Of a DNA stretch of 64,000 nt, positions 1-10,173 are shown one piece after another. The stretch is from positions 108,165 to 172,164 of the forward strand of contig NZ_SZVS01000011.1 of the NCBI RefSeq assembly GCF_007670255.1, given 5' to 3'. The notes beneath the pieces were generated by a model. It ran no database searches, was not told the DNA's origin, and saw only the letters and a list, made by a program, of their open reading frames with translations. This DNA comes from Paenarthrobacter nicotinovorans. Lineage in GTDB: Bacteria > Actinomycetota > Actinomycetes > Actinomycetales > Micrococcaceae. Positions within the stretch are counted from its first letter, which is position 1. Every line of letters starts with the position of its first letter. Position numbers and translations under genes: made by a program.

Positions 1-1393
1 CGCCGAAGATTGGCGAAGCTGCGTTACCGGCTGCGGTCTGCACACTCTCAGTGTCACCCTTGGCTTGGGATATCACGGGGACATCCGGCGCGTGTCGCTG
101 GAGCGAGGCCTCAAGCTGGCCGGTGTCCGTTCCAATCAGGACCACAGCCTTGAGCCGGGGTGCGTGCTCCTTGATCAGTTCGTCATAGTTGACGCCCTTG
201 GACAAGCCCCCGGCAATCCACACAACGTTCTGGAAGGCCGAGAGGGCCGCCGAGGCAGCATGCGGATTGGTCGCCTTGGAGTCGTTGATCCACAGGATGT
301 CGTTGTGCTTGGCCACCAACTGGATGCGGTGGGCGCCGGGCAGGTAGTTGACCAGGCCCTGCTTCACTGCGGCAGGTTCAACGCCGTAGGCCCGGACCAA
401 GGCTGCGGCGGCCAGCGCGTTGGCCACCATGTGGCGCGGGGCGACCGGACCGAGGTCCGACATGGCAGCGAGCTCTGCCGCCGAGTCCTTGCGCTCAGCG
501 ATAAAGGCCCGGTCCACCAGGAGGCCGTCCACTACCCCCAGCATGCTGATGGCCGGGGTGTTGGTGGTAAAGCCGATGGCACGGCAGCCCTCGACGACAT
601 CCGCCTCCTCCACCATGCGTTCTGTTTCGATCTGCTCGGCGTTGTAGATCGCGGCCTTCTGGGTGTTTTCGTACACCTTGGCCTTGTCCGCGAGGTAGGA
701 CGCATAAGAGCCGTGCCAGTCCACGTGGTCCTCGGCGACGTTCAGGCACACGCTTGCCACCGGCGACAGGGAGTGGCTCCAGTGGAGTTGGAAGCTGGAC
801 AGCTCCACCGCAAAGACGTCGTAGTCAACGGGATCCCGGAGCGCGTCCAGGATCGGTGTTCCCACGTTGCCCACGGCGATTGCCTTCAGGCCGGCGGCCT
901 GCAGCATGGATTCGGTCATTCCCACCGTGGTGGTCTTGCCGTTGGTTCCGGTGATGGCCAGCCATTCGGTCGTCTTGCGTCCTTCGCGGACGCGCAGGCG
1001 CCAGGCCAGTTCGACGTCGCCCCAGACCGGGATGTGCTTCCGCTTGGCCGCTGCGAGCAGGGCTTGGTCCGGGCGCCAGCCGGGCGAGGTCACCACCAGG
1101 TCGGGCAATGCGTCGTCGATCAACGGGAGGGTGTTGACGGCGTCTTGCCCCAGGAGGACATCGACAGCGCCCACGATCTTGAGGGTGTCCGCCTGGGCTT
1201 TGGCTTTGTCGGTGGTTGCGGCATCCACCACCACCACCTTGGCGCCAAGCTCGATCAGTGTGTCGGCAGCCGAGAAGCCGGACAGGCCGATGCCTGTCAC
1301 AACAACCCGCAGCCCGCTCCAGTTGGCATCCCAGCTGGTGAGGTCCTTGAGCCGGTCAGAGGTGGAAGTCATGTTTTCGGGGCTTTCGTTCAC
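1..1393 (-). CDS. murD: UDP-N-acetylmuramoylalanine--D-glutamate ligase (partial, 3' end beyond window)
   Basis: MurD adds D-glutamate to UDP-MurNAc-L-alanine in the cytoplasm. About 464 codons are present; the C-terminus lies left of base 1, so only a few tens of residues should be missing. The N-terminal Rossmann-like region includes [14 protein letters not shown], and the Mur ligase ATP-binding motif [10 protein letters not shown] follows. The GTG at 1393 overlaps the mraY stop as GTGA, the same coupling seen at mraY/murF, so I use it as the start. An in-frame ATG at 1372 (MTSTSDRL) is an alternative, and neither has a strong ribosome site. Gene order mraY-murD is typical of dcw clusters. 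Family assignment is certain; the exact start is not. Confidence 0.93.
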   Translation of the reverse strand, partial: MNESPENMTSTSDRLKDLTSWDANWSGLRVVVTGIGLSGFSAADTLIELGAKVVVVDAATTDKAKAQADTLKIVGAVDVLLGQDAVNTLPLIDDALPDLVVTSPGWRPDQALLAAAKRKHIPVWGDVELAWRLRVREGRKTTEWLAITGTNGKTTTVGMTESMLQAAGLKAIAVGNVGTPILDALRDPVDYDVFAVELSSFQLHWSHSLSPVASVCLNVAEDHVDWHGSYASYLADKAKVYENTQKAAIYNAEQIETERMVEEADVVEGCRAIGFTTNTPAISMLGVVDGLLVDRAFIAERKDSAAELAAMSDLGPVAPRHMVANALAAAALVRAYGVEPAAVKQGLVNYLPGAHRIQLVAKHNDILWINDSKATNPHAASAALSAFQNVVWIAGGLSKGVNYDELIKEHAPRLKAVVLIGTDTGQLEASLQRHAPDVPVISQAKGDTESVQTAAGNAASPIFG

Positions 1394-2499
1394 AGCAGCA
1401 CCACCCATTCAGCGTAGAAGATTCCCAGGCCCGCGGCCACGAAAAGCCCGGCAAGGATCCAGAACCGGACCACTACCGTGACCTCGGCCCAACCCTTCAG
1501 TTCGAAGTGGTGCTGGAGCGGGGCCATCTTGAAGACCCTCTTACCGCCGGAGAGCTTGAAGAAGCCCACCTGGATGATGACCGAGAGCGTAATGAGGACG
1601 AACAGGCCGCCAATGAAGGCCAGCAGCAATTCCGTGCGGGAGAGGATGGCGAAAGCTGCGACCGCTCCGCCGATGGCCAGCGAACCGGTGTCGCCCATGA
1701 AGATCTTGGCCGGTGAAGTATTCCACCAGAGGAATCCCACCAAGGCAGCACTGAGGATCGCGGCGAGCAGGGCGAGATCCATGGGGTCCCGTACCTGGTA
1801 GCAGCCGCTGCCGAATTCCCTGGGAGAGCCGCAGGCCTGGTTGTTCTGCCAGATTCCCATGATCGTGTACGCGCCGAAAACCATGATGGACGCGCCTGCG
1901 GCAAGGCCATCCAGGCCATCCGTGAGGTTCACACCATTGGTGGCTGCCGTGATGATCAGGTTGGACCACACAATGAACAGGATGGCACCCAGTACCGTCC
2001 CGCCGAAGGCAAGGTCCAGCCAGGGAATGTCCCGCACCAGCGAAATCTGCGTCGAAGCGGGCCGGAGTCCGTCCTCGTTCGGGAACTGCAGGACCAGCAC
2101 GGCGAAAATGATGCCGACTGCCGCCTGGAGGATGAGCTTGGCGCGTGCATTAAGGCCCAAGCTGCGCTTGTTGGAGATCTTGATGTAGTCATCGAGGAAC
2201 CCGACAAAACCCATGCCGACCATGAGGAACAGCAGCAGAAGCCCGGACGCCGAAGGACCGGCTGAACGGGGATTCATCATCCACATGATCAGGTGGGTCA
2301 CGAAGTAGCTGATGAGCACTGCCGCCACCACGACGGTTCCACCCATGGTGGGGGTACCGCGCTTCGTGTGGTGCGAGGTGGGCCCATCATCACGGATGAA
2401 TTGCCCGTAGCTCTTGGCTACCAGGAACCGGATGAACAGGGGTGTGCCAATCAAGGCCACCAGAAGGGCGACGCCGGCGCCGATCAAAAGTGCAATCAC
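1390..2499 (-). CDS. mraY: Phospho-N-acetylmuramoyl-pentapeptide transferase
   Basis: MraY transfers phospho-MurNAc-pentapeptide from UDP to undecaprenyl phosphate, giving lipid I at the inner face of the membrane. The 369-residue product is polytopic with about ten hydrophobic segments. It shows conserved family elements: [12 protein letters not shown] near residue 43, FLDDYIKI near residue 100, the [13 protein letters not shown] stretch near residue 188, and [12 protein letters not shown] near residue 267, whose Asp residues belong to the catalytic or Mg-binding set. Start is GTG at 2499, overlapping the murF stop in GTGA (four bases), which implies translational coupling. Length is normal for actinobacterial MraY. 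Confidence 0.97.
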   Translation of the reverse strand: MIALLIGAGVALLVALIGTPLFIRFLVAKSYGQFIRDDGPTSHHTKRGTPTMGGTVVVAAVLISYFVTHLIMWMMNPRSAGPSASGLLLLFLMVGMGFVGFLDDYIKISNKRSLGLNARAKLILQAAVGIIFAVLVLQFPNEDGLRPASTQISLVRDIPWLDLAFGGTVLGAILFIVWSNLIITAATNGVNLTDGLDGLAAGASIMVFGAYTIMGIWQNNQACGSPREFGSGCYQVRDPMDLALLAAILSAALVGFLWWNTSPAKIFMGDTGSLAIGGAVAAFAILSRTELLLAFIGGLFVLITLSVIIQVGFFKLSGGKRVFKMAPLQHHFELKGWAEVTVVVRFWILAGLFVAAGLGIFYAEWVVLL

Positions 2500-3986
2500 A
2501 GCAGCTCGTTCCCTTCGCTTGCGGCAGGTTCTGCCGCGCTTTCTCCGGTGGGCTCGGCCCGTGGAGGTAATGCTATCCGATCACCCAAGTGCCTCAGCCC
2601 AACCCCGTTGGAGGACTTGAACAACACGAGGTCGCCCGGCCTGAGTTCGTTCTGCAGGAGCTCGTAGGCTTCCTCCACGGTCTCCGTGAAGGAGCATTCG
2701 TCACCCCAGGAGCCTTCCTGGATCGCCGAAACGTACAGGGCGCGTGCTTCGCGTCCGACAACCACCAGCCGGGAGATGTTCAGCCGCACCACCTGTGTGC
2801 CCACCGCCGTGTGCTCGCGGATGGAGTCTTCGCCCAGCTCAAGCATGGCTCCCAGGACGGCCCACGTCCTCCGGCCTTGCCCGATGTCCGCCAGGGTGCG
2901 CAGTGCTGCGCGCATGGATTCAGGGTTGGCGTTGTAGGCATCGTTGATGATGGTGACGCCATCTTCGCGTTCGGTGCGTTCCATCCGCCACCTGCTCGCA
3001 GCCTGTTGCGAGCTCAAGGACGATGCGATGTCGGCGGCCGGAATGCCCGCGGCGAACGCCGCGGCAGCGGCGGCCAGCAGGTTCGTCACATGGTGGGCGC
3101 CGATAAGGCGGCTGTGGACATGAACCGAGGGGCCGCCGTCGGGAAGCACGAGATCAAAGCCGGGGTAGCCGTCAGCGTCCACCACCACGTTGCGGGCCTC
3201 AACCTCTTCGGTGGTTGCCGGCTGGGCCGAGAATCCCAGCACCTTCGCCTTGGTACGTGAACGCATGGCAGCCACACGGCCATCGTCAAGATTAAGCACA
3301 GCGGTGCCGTTTTCGCTGAGGGCTTCGACCAGCTCGCCCTTGGTTTTGGCAATATTCTCCACGCCGCCGAACTCGCCGGCGTGCGCGGTACCAACCATCA
3401 GGACAACTCCGATGTCGGGTTTGACCATGCCGGCCAGGTACTTGATGTGCCCCAGGCCCGTTGCACCCATTTCGATGACCAGGAAGCGGGTCCGGGCGTC
3501 AGCTGCGAACACCGTAAGCGGAACGCCTACCTCACCGTTGTACGAGCCTTGCGGAGCCACCGTGGCTCCGGCCGTGGACAATATCCCGGCCAGGAGGTCC
3601 TTGGTGGTCGTCTTTCCCGCTGAGCCGGTGATGCCGACGACCGTGAATTGCTCACCGCGCCGTTCACGCTCGGCCCGGATACGGCGCACGGCTTCAGCGG
3701 CCAGGGCGCCCATGGCCAGCACGGCATCGTCCACCACGACGGCGGGATACCGGTTGCCGTCGGCGTCGGCAACTTCGCGTTCGGCCAGGGCCAGGACGGC
3801 TCCCCGTGCGAACGCGGCGTCGACGAAGCTGTGACCGTCGGCGTGCTCGCCGGGCTTGGCCACGTACAGCGCGCCAGGAGTGGCCTCCCGCGAGTCAGTG
3901 ACCACAGAGGAAGGAACGATGCCCGGATCTCCGGTCAATCGGCCATGGGTGATGTCGGCGATCTCCGCCGCAGTAAATGCAATCAT
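2496..3986 (-). CDS. murF: UDP-N-acetylmuramoyl-tripeptide--D-alanyl-D-alanine ligase
   Basis: MurF ligates D-Ala-D-Ala to the UDP-MurNAc tripeptide, the last cytoplasmic step of precursor synthesis. The product has 496 residues. An N-terminal substrate domain is followed by the P-loop [13 protein letters not shown] near residue 118, the central ATPase domain with [10 protein letters not shown] near residue 172, and the C-terminal ligase domain beginning around [11 protein letters not shown] near residue 350. Start is ATG at 3986, six bases past the murE stop. The last roughly 20 residues are Ala/Glu/Pro-rich and probably unstructured. It sits between murE and mraY as in other dcw clusters. 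Confidence 0.97.
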   Translation of the reverse strand: MIAFTAAEIADITHGRLTGDPGIVPSSVVTDSREATPGALYVAKPGEHADGHSFVDAAFARGAVLALAEREVADADGNRYPAVVVDDAVLAMGALAAEAVRRIRAERERRGEQFTVVGITGSAGKTTTKDLLAGILSTAGATVAPQGSYNGEVGVPLTVFAADARTRFLVIEMGATGLGHIKYLAGMVKPDIGVVLMVGTAHAGEFGGVENIAKTKGELVEALSENGTAVLNLDDGRVAAMRSRTKAKVLGFSAQPATTEEVEARNVVVDADGYPGFDLVLPDGGPSVHVHSRLIGAHHVTNLLAAAAAAFAAGIPAADIASSLSSQQAASRWRMERTEREDGVTIINDAYNANPESMRAALRTLADIGQGRRTWAVLGAMLELGEDSIREHTAVGTQVVRLNISRLVVVGREARALYVSAIQEGSWGDECSFTETVEEAYELLQNELRPGDLVLFKSSNGVGLRHLGDRIALPPRAEPTGESAAEPAASEGNELL

Positions 3987-3992
3987 CTCGGT

Positions 3993-5624
3993 TTAGGACT
4001 CTATCCGCTGGTCCGATGAAACGCTGAATCCCCTGGATGTCAAGGCAGCCCTCAGCTCTACCCTGTCGTCCAGGGCAAGGTTCACGCCTTTCACTTCCTG
4101 CCAGACCTCATGGCCACGTCCTGCAATGAGAATGGTGTCCTTGGCCGTCGCTGCCTCCACGGCACGACGGATGGCAGCATCACGCGGGTAGGACTCGATG
4201 ATTTCGCAGTCCAGGTTCTCTTCCTCACGTGCCGCGTAGGCGCCCGCCAGGACGTCCGCGCGGATCGTCGCGGCGTCCTCGTCATGGGGGTCGTCATCGC
4301 TGATGATGACGACGTCCGCAAGTCGGGCTGCAATGGCTCCCATGGTGGGTCTCTTGCCTTGGTCACGCTGGCCGGTGGCACCAAAGACCACGATCACCCG
4401 GGAACCTTCCTCAGGCGAGCGGACGGCCGTCAGGGCCCGGGCCAGGGCATCGGGATTGTGGGCAAAATCAACGACGGAAGCAGGTTCGGTGGAGACCAGT
4501 TGCATCCGTCCTGGAACCGCGACGGTGAAGGGATCATGGGCGTCGAGGGCTTCCTGGAGATCTGCTTCGTCCACACCCGATGCCAGGACCATGACGGTGG
4601 CCAACGCGGCGTTGGCCACGTTGAAGTCCCCCGGCAAGCCGGTGTGTACGCGCAAGCTCCGGCCGTCCCGGTGCTTCAATTCGAATTCCGATCCAAGACC
4701 ACGCGCGTTGACGGAAGAGACGTGCCAGTCAGCGTCGTCGCTGGTGGCCGAAAGAGTCGTCACGGGGATATCGGCCTGCCCGGCAAGCCTGCGGCCCCAG
4801 TCGTCGTCCACCGTAACGACGGCCCTCCGCGCACGGGCGGCCGTAAAAAGTTCGGCCTTGGTGTTGAAGTACTCCTCCATGCTGCCGTGGAGGTCCAAGT
4901 GGTCCTGGGTCAGGTTGGTGAATCCGGCGACTTCGAACATGACGGCATCCACGCGGCGGTAGGAGATCGCATGTGAAGAGACCTCCATGGAAGCCGCATC
5001 CAGTCCCCGCTCGCGCATCAAGGCCAACAGCGCATGGACGTCGGTGGACTCCGGTGTGGTCAGGAGGCTGGGAATAGGCTCTCCCCCGGCCACGATCTCG
5101 ATGGTGCCGATCAGTCCGGGACGCCGGCCCAGGGCGCGCAGCAACGAGTTGATGAAGTAGGTGGTGGTGGTCTTGCCGTTGGTTCCGGTGACCCCGAACA
5201 GAGATGGGTAGGACGCGTCCTCCGGCTGGCTGCGGTAGATCAAGGCGGCCAAAGGCCCGACGACGGCCCGCGGCTCTTCGACGATGAGGACCGGGACTGG
5301 TTGTTCGGCTGCCAGCGCAAGCTGGCGTGCTCCGGCGTCGTCCGTCACGACGGCGACGGCACCGGCGTCGATGGCCTGTGGAACGAAATCGGCACCGTGG
5401 CGTGTCGCGCCCGGCAGTGCCAGGTAGAGGTCGCCCGCTTCCACTGCACGGGAATTCAGGGTGATGCCCGTGACGCCGATGTCCTGGCTGCCGTCCGGAG
5501 CTGTTACACCCAGCGCACTGGCTATGGCGGCCAGGGGCACCGCCGCCACGGAGGCGGGACGGAAGCCTGACCTTCCGGCGTCCGGCGTGGCGGTATTGGA
5601 AGCTGGCTCGTTGTGCTCTGACAC
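3993..5624 (-). CDS. murE: UDP-N-acetylmuramoyl-tripeptide synthetase, probably L-lysine-adding
   Basis: MurE adds the third stem-peptide residue to UDP-MurNAc-L-Ala-D-Glu. I start it at GTG 5624 (VSEHNEPAS), preceded at good spacing by GGAGA, giving 543 residues; the frame stays open to 5720 but that part does not look like family sequence. The P-loop is [12 protein letters not shown], and TTPESTD and SSHAISYRRVD are typical Mur ligase motifs. The substrate loop reads D444-D445-P446-H447. Meso-DAP-adding enzymes have DNPR there, whose Arg contacts the DAP carboxylate. Its loss suggests L-lysine specificity, fitting the lysine-type wall of Arthrobacter. That specificity is inference; MurE identity is certain. 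Confidence 0.95.
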   Translation of the reverse strand: MSEHNEPASNTATPDAGRSGFRPASVAAVPLAAIASALGVTAPDGSQDIGVTGITLNSRAVEAGDLYLALPGATRHGADFVPQAIDAGAVAVVTDDAGARQLALAAEQPVPVLIVEEPRAVVGPLAALIYRSQPEDASYPSLFGVTGTNGKTTTTYFINSLLRALGRRPGLIGTIEIVAGGEPIPSLLTTPESTDVHALLALMRERGLDAASMEVSSHAISYRRVDAVMFEVAGFTNLTQDHLDLHGSMEEYFNTKAELFTAARARRAVVTVDDDWGRRLAGQADIPVTTLSATSDDADWHVSSVNARGLGSEFELKHRDGRSLRVHTGLPGDFNVANAALATVMVLASGVDEADLQEALDAHDPFTVAVPGRMQLVSTEPASVVDFAHNPDALARALTAVRSPEEGSRVIVVFGATGQRDQGKRPTMGAIAARLADVVIISDDDPHDEDAATIRADVLAGAYAAREEENLDCEIIESYPRDAAIRRAVEAATAKDTILIAGRGHEVWQEVKGVNLALDDRVELRAALTSRGFSVSSDQRIES

Positions 5625-5725
5625 GTGGTTCTCCGTTGGTGCTCGTGGAACGACCGGCCGGGGGCCAGCGGCGCCCGGGCCGTAGTTGTGGATCGAATGG
5701 TGCCCGAAACAGACGCCCAAAAAGC

Positions 5726-7522
5726 TTACTTGACGAACTGGGGCAGCCGCGCGGGAGTCCCTGTGGAAGGTGCCACGTTGTAGGTCCGCAGGACCTGTGA
5801 CATCACCGAGCGGAATACCGGTCCGTTGGTGATTCCATAGATATTTCCCTTGGGGCGCTGCAGGACTACTTCCACGATGAACCGGGGGTCGTCCATGGGA
5901 GCCATACCCACCATCGATGCCGTGTAGCCATCGAATCCGGGCAATCCGTCCTCCCGGGGTGCCTGCGAGGTACCAGTCTTGGCCCCGACGCGGTAACCGT
6001 CGATGGCGGCGTCCTTGATCTGCCCCTCGGTCACCGCGCTTTCAAGGATGTCGCGGACCTGCTGGGCTGTCTCCTTGGAGACCACCTGGCGGGAATCCTT
6101 GGCAGGGGCTTTCTGCTCCTGGCCGTCAGGACTGATATACCCGTCAATCAAACGGGGCTGCAGCATCACACCGTTGTTGGCGATACTTTGGAAGGCCCGG
6201 ACGGTCTGGAGCGTCGACTGCGAGACTCCCTGTCCGAACAGCACCGTGTACTGCTGGCGTTCATCCCACTGGTCGGGCGTGGCGAGAATACCCGTAGCTT
6301 CGCCCGGAAGACCAATGTCCGGTTTCTCCCCAATGCCGAATTTCTTGAGCCAGTCATAGCGCTGCTCTTTGCTCAAGCGGCTTCCGACCATCACGGTGCC
6401 GGTATTCATGGACCATCCCAGGATGCCCGCAAGGGTGCGCTCTTCGGTGCCGTGCTCGAAAGCGTCCGTGAACGTCTGGCCGTCAATGGTGTAGGCCGAC
6501 GGGATGGTGAAGTGGTCCAGCGGGAAGGACTTGCCTTCCTCGATGGCAGCCGCCGCTGTGATCATTTTTTGGACAGAGCCGGGCTCGTAGGCGGCGGTTA
6601 CCGAACGGACGCCACGGTCCTTGGCGTCGACCTTGCCGGGGTCGTTGGGGTCAGGGGCATTGGTATCGGCCAGAGCGATGAGGTTGCCGGTCTTGGCGTC
6701 CATCACGACGATGGAACCCCATTCGGCGTTCATCTTGTTCACCTGGCTCTGGATGGCCTGTTGCGCGAAGTACTGGATGTCCGTGTTGATGGTCAACTTG
6801 ACGTCACTGCCATCCACGGCGGGCGTCAGCTCGTCCGTGGCCACCGGGATGCGGAGACCGTCTGCGCCGATCTCGAAGACTCGTTTTCCTTCCGTGCCGC
6901 GAAGAATCTCGTCCTGGGTTTGCTCAATACCGGCCTGGCCAGTAGTTCCGTCCTTCAGGAAACCAACCACCCCGCCGGCCACGCTGCCGTTCGGATACAC
7001 ACGCTTGCTGACGCCTTCGGCGCTGAGCCCGGGGATGTACAGCTTGGTGATGCGGTCTTCCAGCTCAGGCTTGATGTCCTTGGCCACGACGAAATAGCGC
7101 TTATCCCCCGTCAGGGACTCGCGCATTTTGGCGACGTCGGTGCCCAGCAGGGCTGCAAGATCCGCGATGCCCTGGTCCCTGGTGATTTCGTCGAGCTTTT
7201 CCGTTTTCTCGTTGTACCGGTGGAACGTGGCGGTATTGGTGTTGACCGTCTGGTCCACCACGATGTTGTACCTGATGACACTGCTTGCCAGGACGGTGCC
7301 GTTCGCATCCAGGATCTGACCCCGCTCGGCCGGGAGGACCTGGGGGGTCAGCCGCTTGGCGAGGGCAGCTTCGGCCATCCCGCCCATGTCCAGGCCCTGG
7401 ACCATGAACAACTTGCCACCTACCACCAGCAGCAGGCTCAACATGATGCCGAGCCCGACCCGCAGCCGCCTACGTGCCACCGGCGTCTTCGTTTTTTTCG
7501 ATGTGCCGGGGTTCTGAGCCAC
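5726..7522 (-). CDS. ftsI: Class B penicillin-binding protein (septal transpeptidase FtsI/PBP3)
   Basis: Septal peptidoglycan transpeptidase of the divisome. The 598-residue product has a basic cytoplasmic N-terminus, one membrane anchor at about residues 22-45, a PBP dimerisation domain, then the transpeptidase domain. All three active-site motifs are visible: S316-V-Q-K319 (nucleophile box), S371-M-N373, and K515-T-G517. No PASTA repeats are present. Start is GTG at 7522 with AAGGAAG a few bases upstream. It lies between ftsL and murE in the dcw order, with about 100 bases before murE. Cell-division role is inferred from family and position. Confidence 0.95.
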   Translation of the reverse strand: MAQNPGTSKKTKTPVARRRLRVGLGIMLSLLLVVGGKLFMVQGLDMGGMAEAALAKRLTPQVLPAERGQILDANGTVLASSVIRYNIVVDQTVNTNTATFHRYNEKTEKLDEITRDQGIADLAALLGTDVAKMRESLTGDKRYFVVAKDIKPELEDRITKLYIPGLSAEGVSKRVYPNGSVAGGVVGFLKDGTTGQAGIEQTQDEILRGTEGKRVFEIGADGLRIPVATDELTPAVDGSDVKLTINTDIQYFAQQAIQSQVNKMNAEWGSIVVMDAKTGNLIALADTNAPDPNDPGKVDAKDRGVRSVTAAYEPGSVQKMITAAAAIEEGKSFPLDHFTIPSAYTIDGQTFTDAFEHGTEERTLAGILGWSMNTGTVMVGSRLSKEQRYDWLKKFGIGEKPDIGLPGEATGILATPDQWDERQQYTVLFGQGVSQSTLQTVRAFQSIANNGVMLQPRLIDGYISPDGQEQKAPAKDSRQVVSKETAQQVRDILESAVTEGQIKDAAIDGYRVGAKTGTSQAPREDGLPGFDGYTASMVGMAPMDDPRFIVEVVLQRPKGNIYGITNGPVFRSVMSQVLRTYNVAPSTGTPARLPQFVK

Positions 7523-7564
7523 GTTTCTTCCTTGCTGCTGGCCTTGGTTCAGTGGACGGATGGA

Positions 7565-8227
7565 CTATTGCCCGGGTGTCTTCTGTTGGGGGGCCGGGAC
7601 CGACCCTCCATGAAGATCCACCGGCGGTGTCGCTGCCGGGGATGCCGGTGCAGCCGGCGTGGTTGCCTGCGCTGCCGGCGCTGCGGGTGTAACTGGCTTG
7701 AGGTTCTCCAGAGGATCCTTGGTGGTCACCGAGGGAACAACGTCAAGGACGCCTCCCACGGCGGGTGGAGCCAGAACAGCACCAGGGTTCTCGCCCTTGA
7801 CTGCGGGAGTCGCCTTACCGGTCACTGTCATCGTGTTCAGGTCAATCTGGCCTTTGACGGTGGAAGGTACCATTCCCAATTCTGTAGCCTTGGCTGCCAG
7901 ATTCTGGGGAGCTTCGTAGTTCTGCTTCTTCTGTGTCAGGTCCTGGTTTTCCTTGTTGAGCGTCGCGGCCTGTGCTTTGAGCTGCACCAACTGGTACTGC
8001 GCCGTGGACACAGAGATGTTCAGGACAAGGACCGTCAGGAGTGCCGCGGCCATGGCGACGAAGCACAGAACCACAAAAGGGGTCCTGCGCCGACCCGGGG
8101 CGCTGCGTACCACGGACAGCGGCGTGCGCGTCCTGCGTGCGCCATCAGGTTTGCCAGCGGGAGCCGGAAGGGCGCGGGCGGTGTTGCCCACCACGGAGGG
8201 CAAAGTCCTCGCTGCGGCGTTGCTCAT
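7565..8227 (-). CDS. ftsL: FtsL-like divisome membrane protein with Pro/Ala-rich C-terminal tail
   Basis: The position between rsmH and ftsI, a single membrane span at about residues 50-72 and a following short helical stretch ([19 protein letters not shown]) are what FtsL/DivIC-type proteins show. Sequence identity in this family is low, so the call depends on order and topology. The 220 residues are longer than a classical FtsL (about 100-120). The extra length is an extracytoplasmic tail from about residue 140 that is rich in Pro, Ala, Thr and Val, ending [10 protein letters not shown]. The ATG at 8227 overlaps the rsmH stop as ATGA, so translation is probably coupled. Confidence 0.8.
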   Translation of the reverse strand: MSNAAARTLPSVVGNTARALPAPAGKPDGARRTRTPLSVVRSAPGRRRTPFVVLCFVAMAAALLTVLVLNISVSTAQYQLVQLKAQAATLNKENQDLTQKKQNYEAPQNLAAKATELGMVPSTVKGQIDLNTMTVTGKATPAVKGENPGAVLAPPAVGGVLDVVPSVTTKDPLENLKPVTPAAPAAQATTPAAPASPAATPPVDLHGGSVPAPQQKTPGQ

Positions 8228-9222
8228 GCGTCTCTCCTCGGTTTGATGCGTTCGACGGCCCTCAGGCGAGCGGAGGCTGCCCGGGGGTTCTCGGCGATTT
8301 CGGCCGCCGTGGGCACTTCCGTCCCTTTGGTGATGGTCTTCAGTTCAGCTTTGTGTTCTTCCAGCTCCACGGGGAACCCGAGCGGGGCCGAGGATTTGGA
8401 GCCCTTTTGGAACACGGATTTCACGATCTTGTCTTCCAGGGAGTGGTAAGACATGACCACGATGCGTCCGCCCAGGGCCGTGGAAGCTACTGCGGCCGGT
8501 ACTGCTCGCTCCAGGACATCGAGTTCTTCGTTGACCTCGATGCGCAGGGCCTGGAACGTGCGCTTGGCCGGGTGTCCGCCGCTCTTTGCCGCAGCCGCCG
8601 GGACTACGCTGCGGATCTGTTCCACGAGCTCACCGGTAGTCGCAAACGGTTTCTCAACCCTGGCGTTGACGATCCTGTTGGCGATCCGTCCTGCGAACTT
8701 TTCCTCACCCCATTTGCGGATGATGCGGACCAGGTCTTCCTCGCTGTACGTGTTCACGACGTCGGCGGCAGTCTGCCCACGGCTCGTGTCCATGCGCATG
8801 TCCAGGGGAGCGTCGTAGGAGTAGGCGAAACCACGCTCGCGTTCATCCAGCTGCAAGGAAGAAACCCCGAGGTCCATCAGGATTCCATGGACCTCCGGGA
8901 TGCCGAGGTCAGCCAGCACGTCCTCGATTTCGTCATACACGGCGTGAACCAAGTCTGTGCGCTGCGAAAAGGGTTCCAAGCGGGCGCCGGCCAGAGACAA
9001 TGCTTCCTCATCCCGGTCGATGCCGACCAGGTGGAGATCGGGGAAGCGCTGCAGCATCGCTTCGGAGTGCCCTCCCATGCCGAGAGTGGCATCAATGGCA
9101 ACGGGAGTCTCTCCACGACTCCTTGCGGCTTCAAAACCGGGAGCGAGCAGGTTGATGCAGCGGTCTTTCAGGACGGGCACGTGACGCTCAGATGTGGGCT
9201 TTGCCGCGTCCTGCTCTTCCAC
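8224..9222 (-). CDS. rsmH: 16S rRNA (cytosine(1402)-N(4))-methyltransferase
   Basis: RsmH (MraW) methylates N4 of C1402 in 16S rRNA using S-adenosylmethionine. I start it at GTG 9222, preceded by AGGAGG at ideal spacing, giving 332 residues that begin [17 protein letters not shown]. The frame is open upstream, with an alternative ATG at 9252. Family marks are [13 protein letters not shown] at the N-terminus, the SAM-binding [14 protein letters not shown] near residue 45, [14 protein letters not shown], the [12 protein letters not shown] segment, and [12 protein letters not shown] near the C-terminus. Second gene of the dcw operon; overlaps ftsL by four bases. Confidence 0.96.
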   Translation of the reverse strand: MEEQDAAKPTSERHVPVLKDRCINLLAPGFEAARSRGETPVAIDATLGMGGHSEAMLQRFPDLHLVGIDRDEEALSLAGARLEPFSQRTDLVHAVYDEIEDVLADLGIPEVHGILMDLGVSSLQLDERERGFAYSYDAPLDMRMDTSRGQTAADVVNTYSEEDLVRIIRKWGEEKFAGRIANRIVNARVEKPFATTGELVEQIRSVVPAAAAKSGGHPAKRTFQALRIEVNEELDVLERAVPAAVASTALGGRIVVMSYHSLEDKIVKSVFQKGSKSSAPLGFPVELEEHKAELKTITKGTEVPTAAEIAENPRAASARLRAVERIKPRRDA

Positions 9223-9298
9223 GCTGCCTCCTCTTTCCTCAGTTACGTGCATGGTGATTCTTGAATCGGATCCCCATCCGCGCCTATCGTCCGGCCGG

Positions 9299-9324
9299 CC
9301 TGGCTCAGGGGAAGTTGAGCCAGG
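9299..9324. other. Hairpin between mraZ and rsmH
   Basis: CCTGGCTCA at 9299-9307 pairs perfectly with TGAGCCAGG at 9316-9324 across an 8-base loop. It lies in the 164-base gap between the mraZ stop and the rsmH start. No run of T follows in the direction of the operon, so a simple terminator is unlikely. RNA processing or partial attenuation after mraZ is possible but unproven. Confidence 0.5.
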
Positions 9325-9386
9325 AAGACTGTTCGATGGGCGGCTGGAGATCCCATTCAAGAAGCGATGGTGCTTCCTCTGACCGG

Positions 9387-9818
9387 TCAGATAAACCCGG
9401 GCAGATTGTCGTCATCCGTTTCCGAGAAGGCTGCTTCCTTCTCGTTGAGGTACTCATTCCAAGCGTCGGCATCCCAGATCTCGGCCCGGGTTCCGGCACC
9501 AATTACCGCCAGTTCCCTCCCCAAGCCTGCATATGCACGGAGCGCCGGCGGAATCGTCACACGCCCCTGCTTATCAGGTACTTCATCAGAGGCTCCGGAC
9601 AGAAAGACCCGGATGTAGTCACGTGCCTGCTTGGAGGACAATGGCGCCTCCCGCATCGACTCGTGAATACGTTCGAATTCCTTCTGACTGAAGACGTAGA
9701 TGCAGCGCTCCTGGCCCCTTGTGAGAACCAAGCCCTCTGCCAGCTCCTCGCGGAACTTGGCGGGAAGTATGATCCGGCCCTTTTCATCCAGACGAGGCGA
9801 GTGAGTGCCCAGAAACAC
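9387..9818 (-). CDS. mraZ: Transcriptional regulator/cell-division protein MraZ
   Basis: MraZ is a ring-forming DNA-binding protein with two AbrB-like SpoVT folds that regulates the dcw cluster. Start is taken as GTG 9818, giving 143 residues, the usual family length, beginning [15 protein letters not shown]; a second GTG at 9827 is also in frame. The two DXXXR repeats are visible: [14 protein letters not shown] near residue 11 and [14 protein letters not shown] near residue 85. It is the first gene of the cluster. Upstream GTGGAG repeats are the likely binding sites for this protein. Confidence 0.96.
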   Translation of the reverse strand: MFLGTHSPRLDEKGRIILPAKFREELAEGLVLTRGQERCIYVFSQKEFERIHESMREAPLSSKQARDYIRVFLSGASDEVPDKQGRVTIPPALRAYAGLGRELAVIGAGTRAEIWDADAWNEYLNEKEAAFSETDDDNLPGFI

Positions 9819-9887
9819 TGGCCCCACCGCCCCTCAGACAAGGTGCCCGCACATACCCAACACTGCCACTACCCTCTTATGCGCTCC

Positions 9888-9915
9888 ACTTTACTCCACA
9901 ACGCACCACAGTCAA
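9888..9915 (-). promoter_or_regulatory. Candidate mraZ/dcw promoter
   Basis: On the minus strand TTGACT (9915-9910) and TAAAGT (9893-9888) are separated by 16 bases, about 70 bases upstream of the mraZ start. The -10 element lies between two GTGGAG repeats, so a protein bound there would overlap RNA polymerase. The match to the main sigma consensus is moderate. Confidence 0.45.
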
Positions 9916-10147
9916 CGCAAACATGGGCGTTTCTCCACCACATTGACATTCAGCAAGGGCGGATTGACGCGGATGTGCCCGGGTGGAGCGATGTGGAGGC
10001 CCCTACGGTCGGGGGCGCCGCCGCCGTCGAATCCTGCCCGGAAAAGGGCGCCGGAAACAGCCGGGAACCGGAATCGTGCGCTTATCGGGAGGAAAGTGGA
10101 GACAGTGGTGGGAAGTGGAGGGATGGAAGCCCTGCCCTTAACAGCAA

Positions 10148-10173
10148 AAGGACCCGCGGAAACGGGCCCTTTG
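10148..10173 (-). terminator. Intrinsic terminator of the DUF3040 gene
   Basis: In minus-strand RNA, GGGCCCG and CGGGUCC form a seven-pair stem (one G-U) closed by a short UUUCCG loop and followed by UUUUG. It lies about 110 bases after the DUF3040 stop and separates that gene from the dcw promoter region. Confidence 0.6.

Noticed and set aside
6188..8449. A 753-codon open frame on the plus strand across ftsI, ftsL and rsmH
   Set aside because: It is antisense to three well-supported genes with intact motifs. Its product has no recognisable motif and is His/Val/Gly-rich as high-GC antisense frames are.
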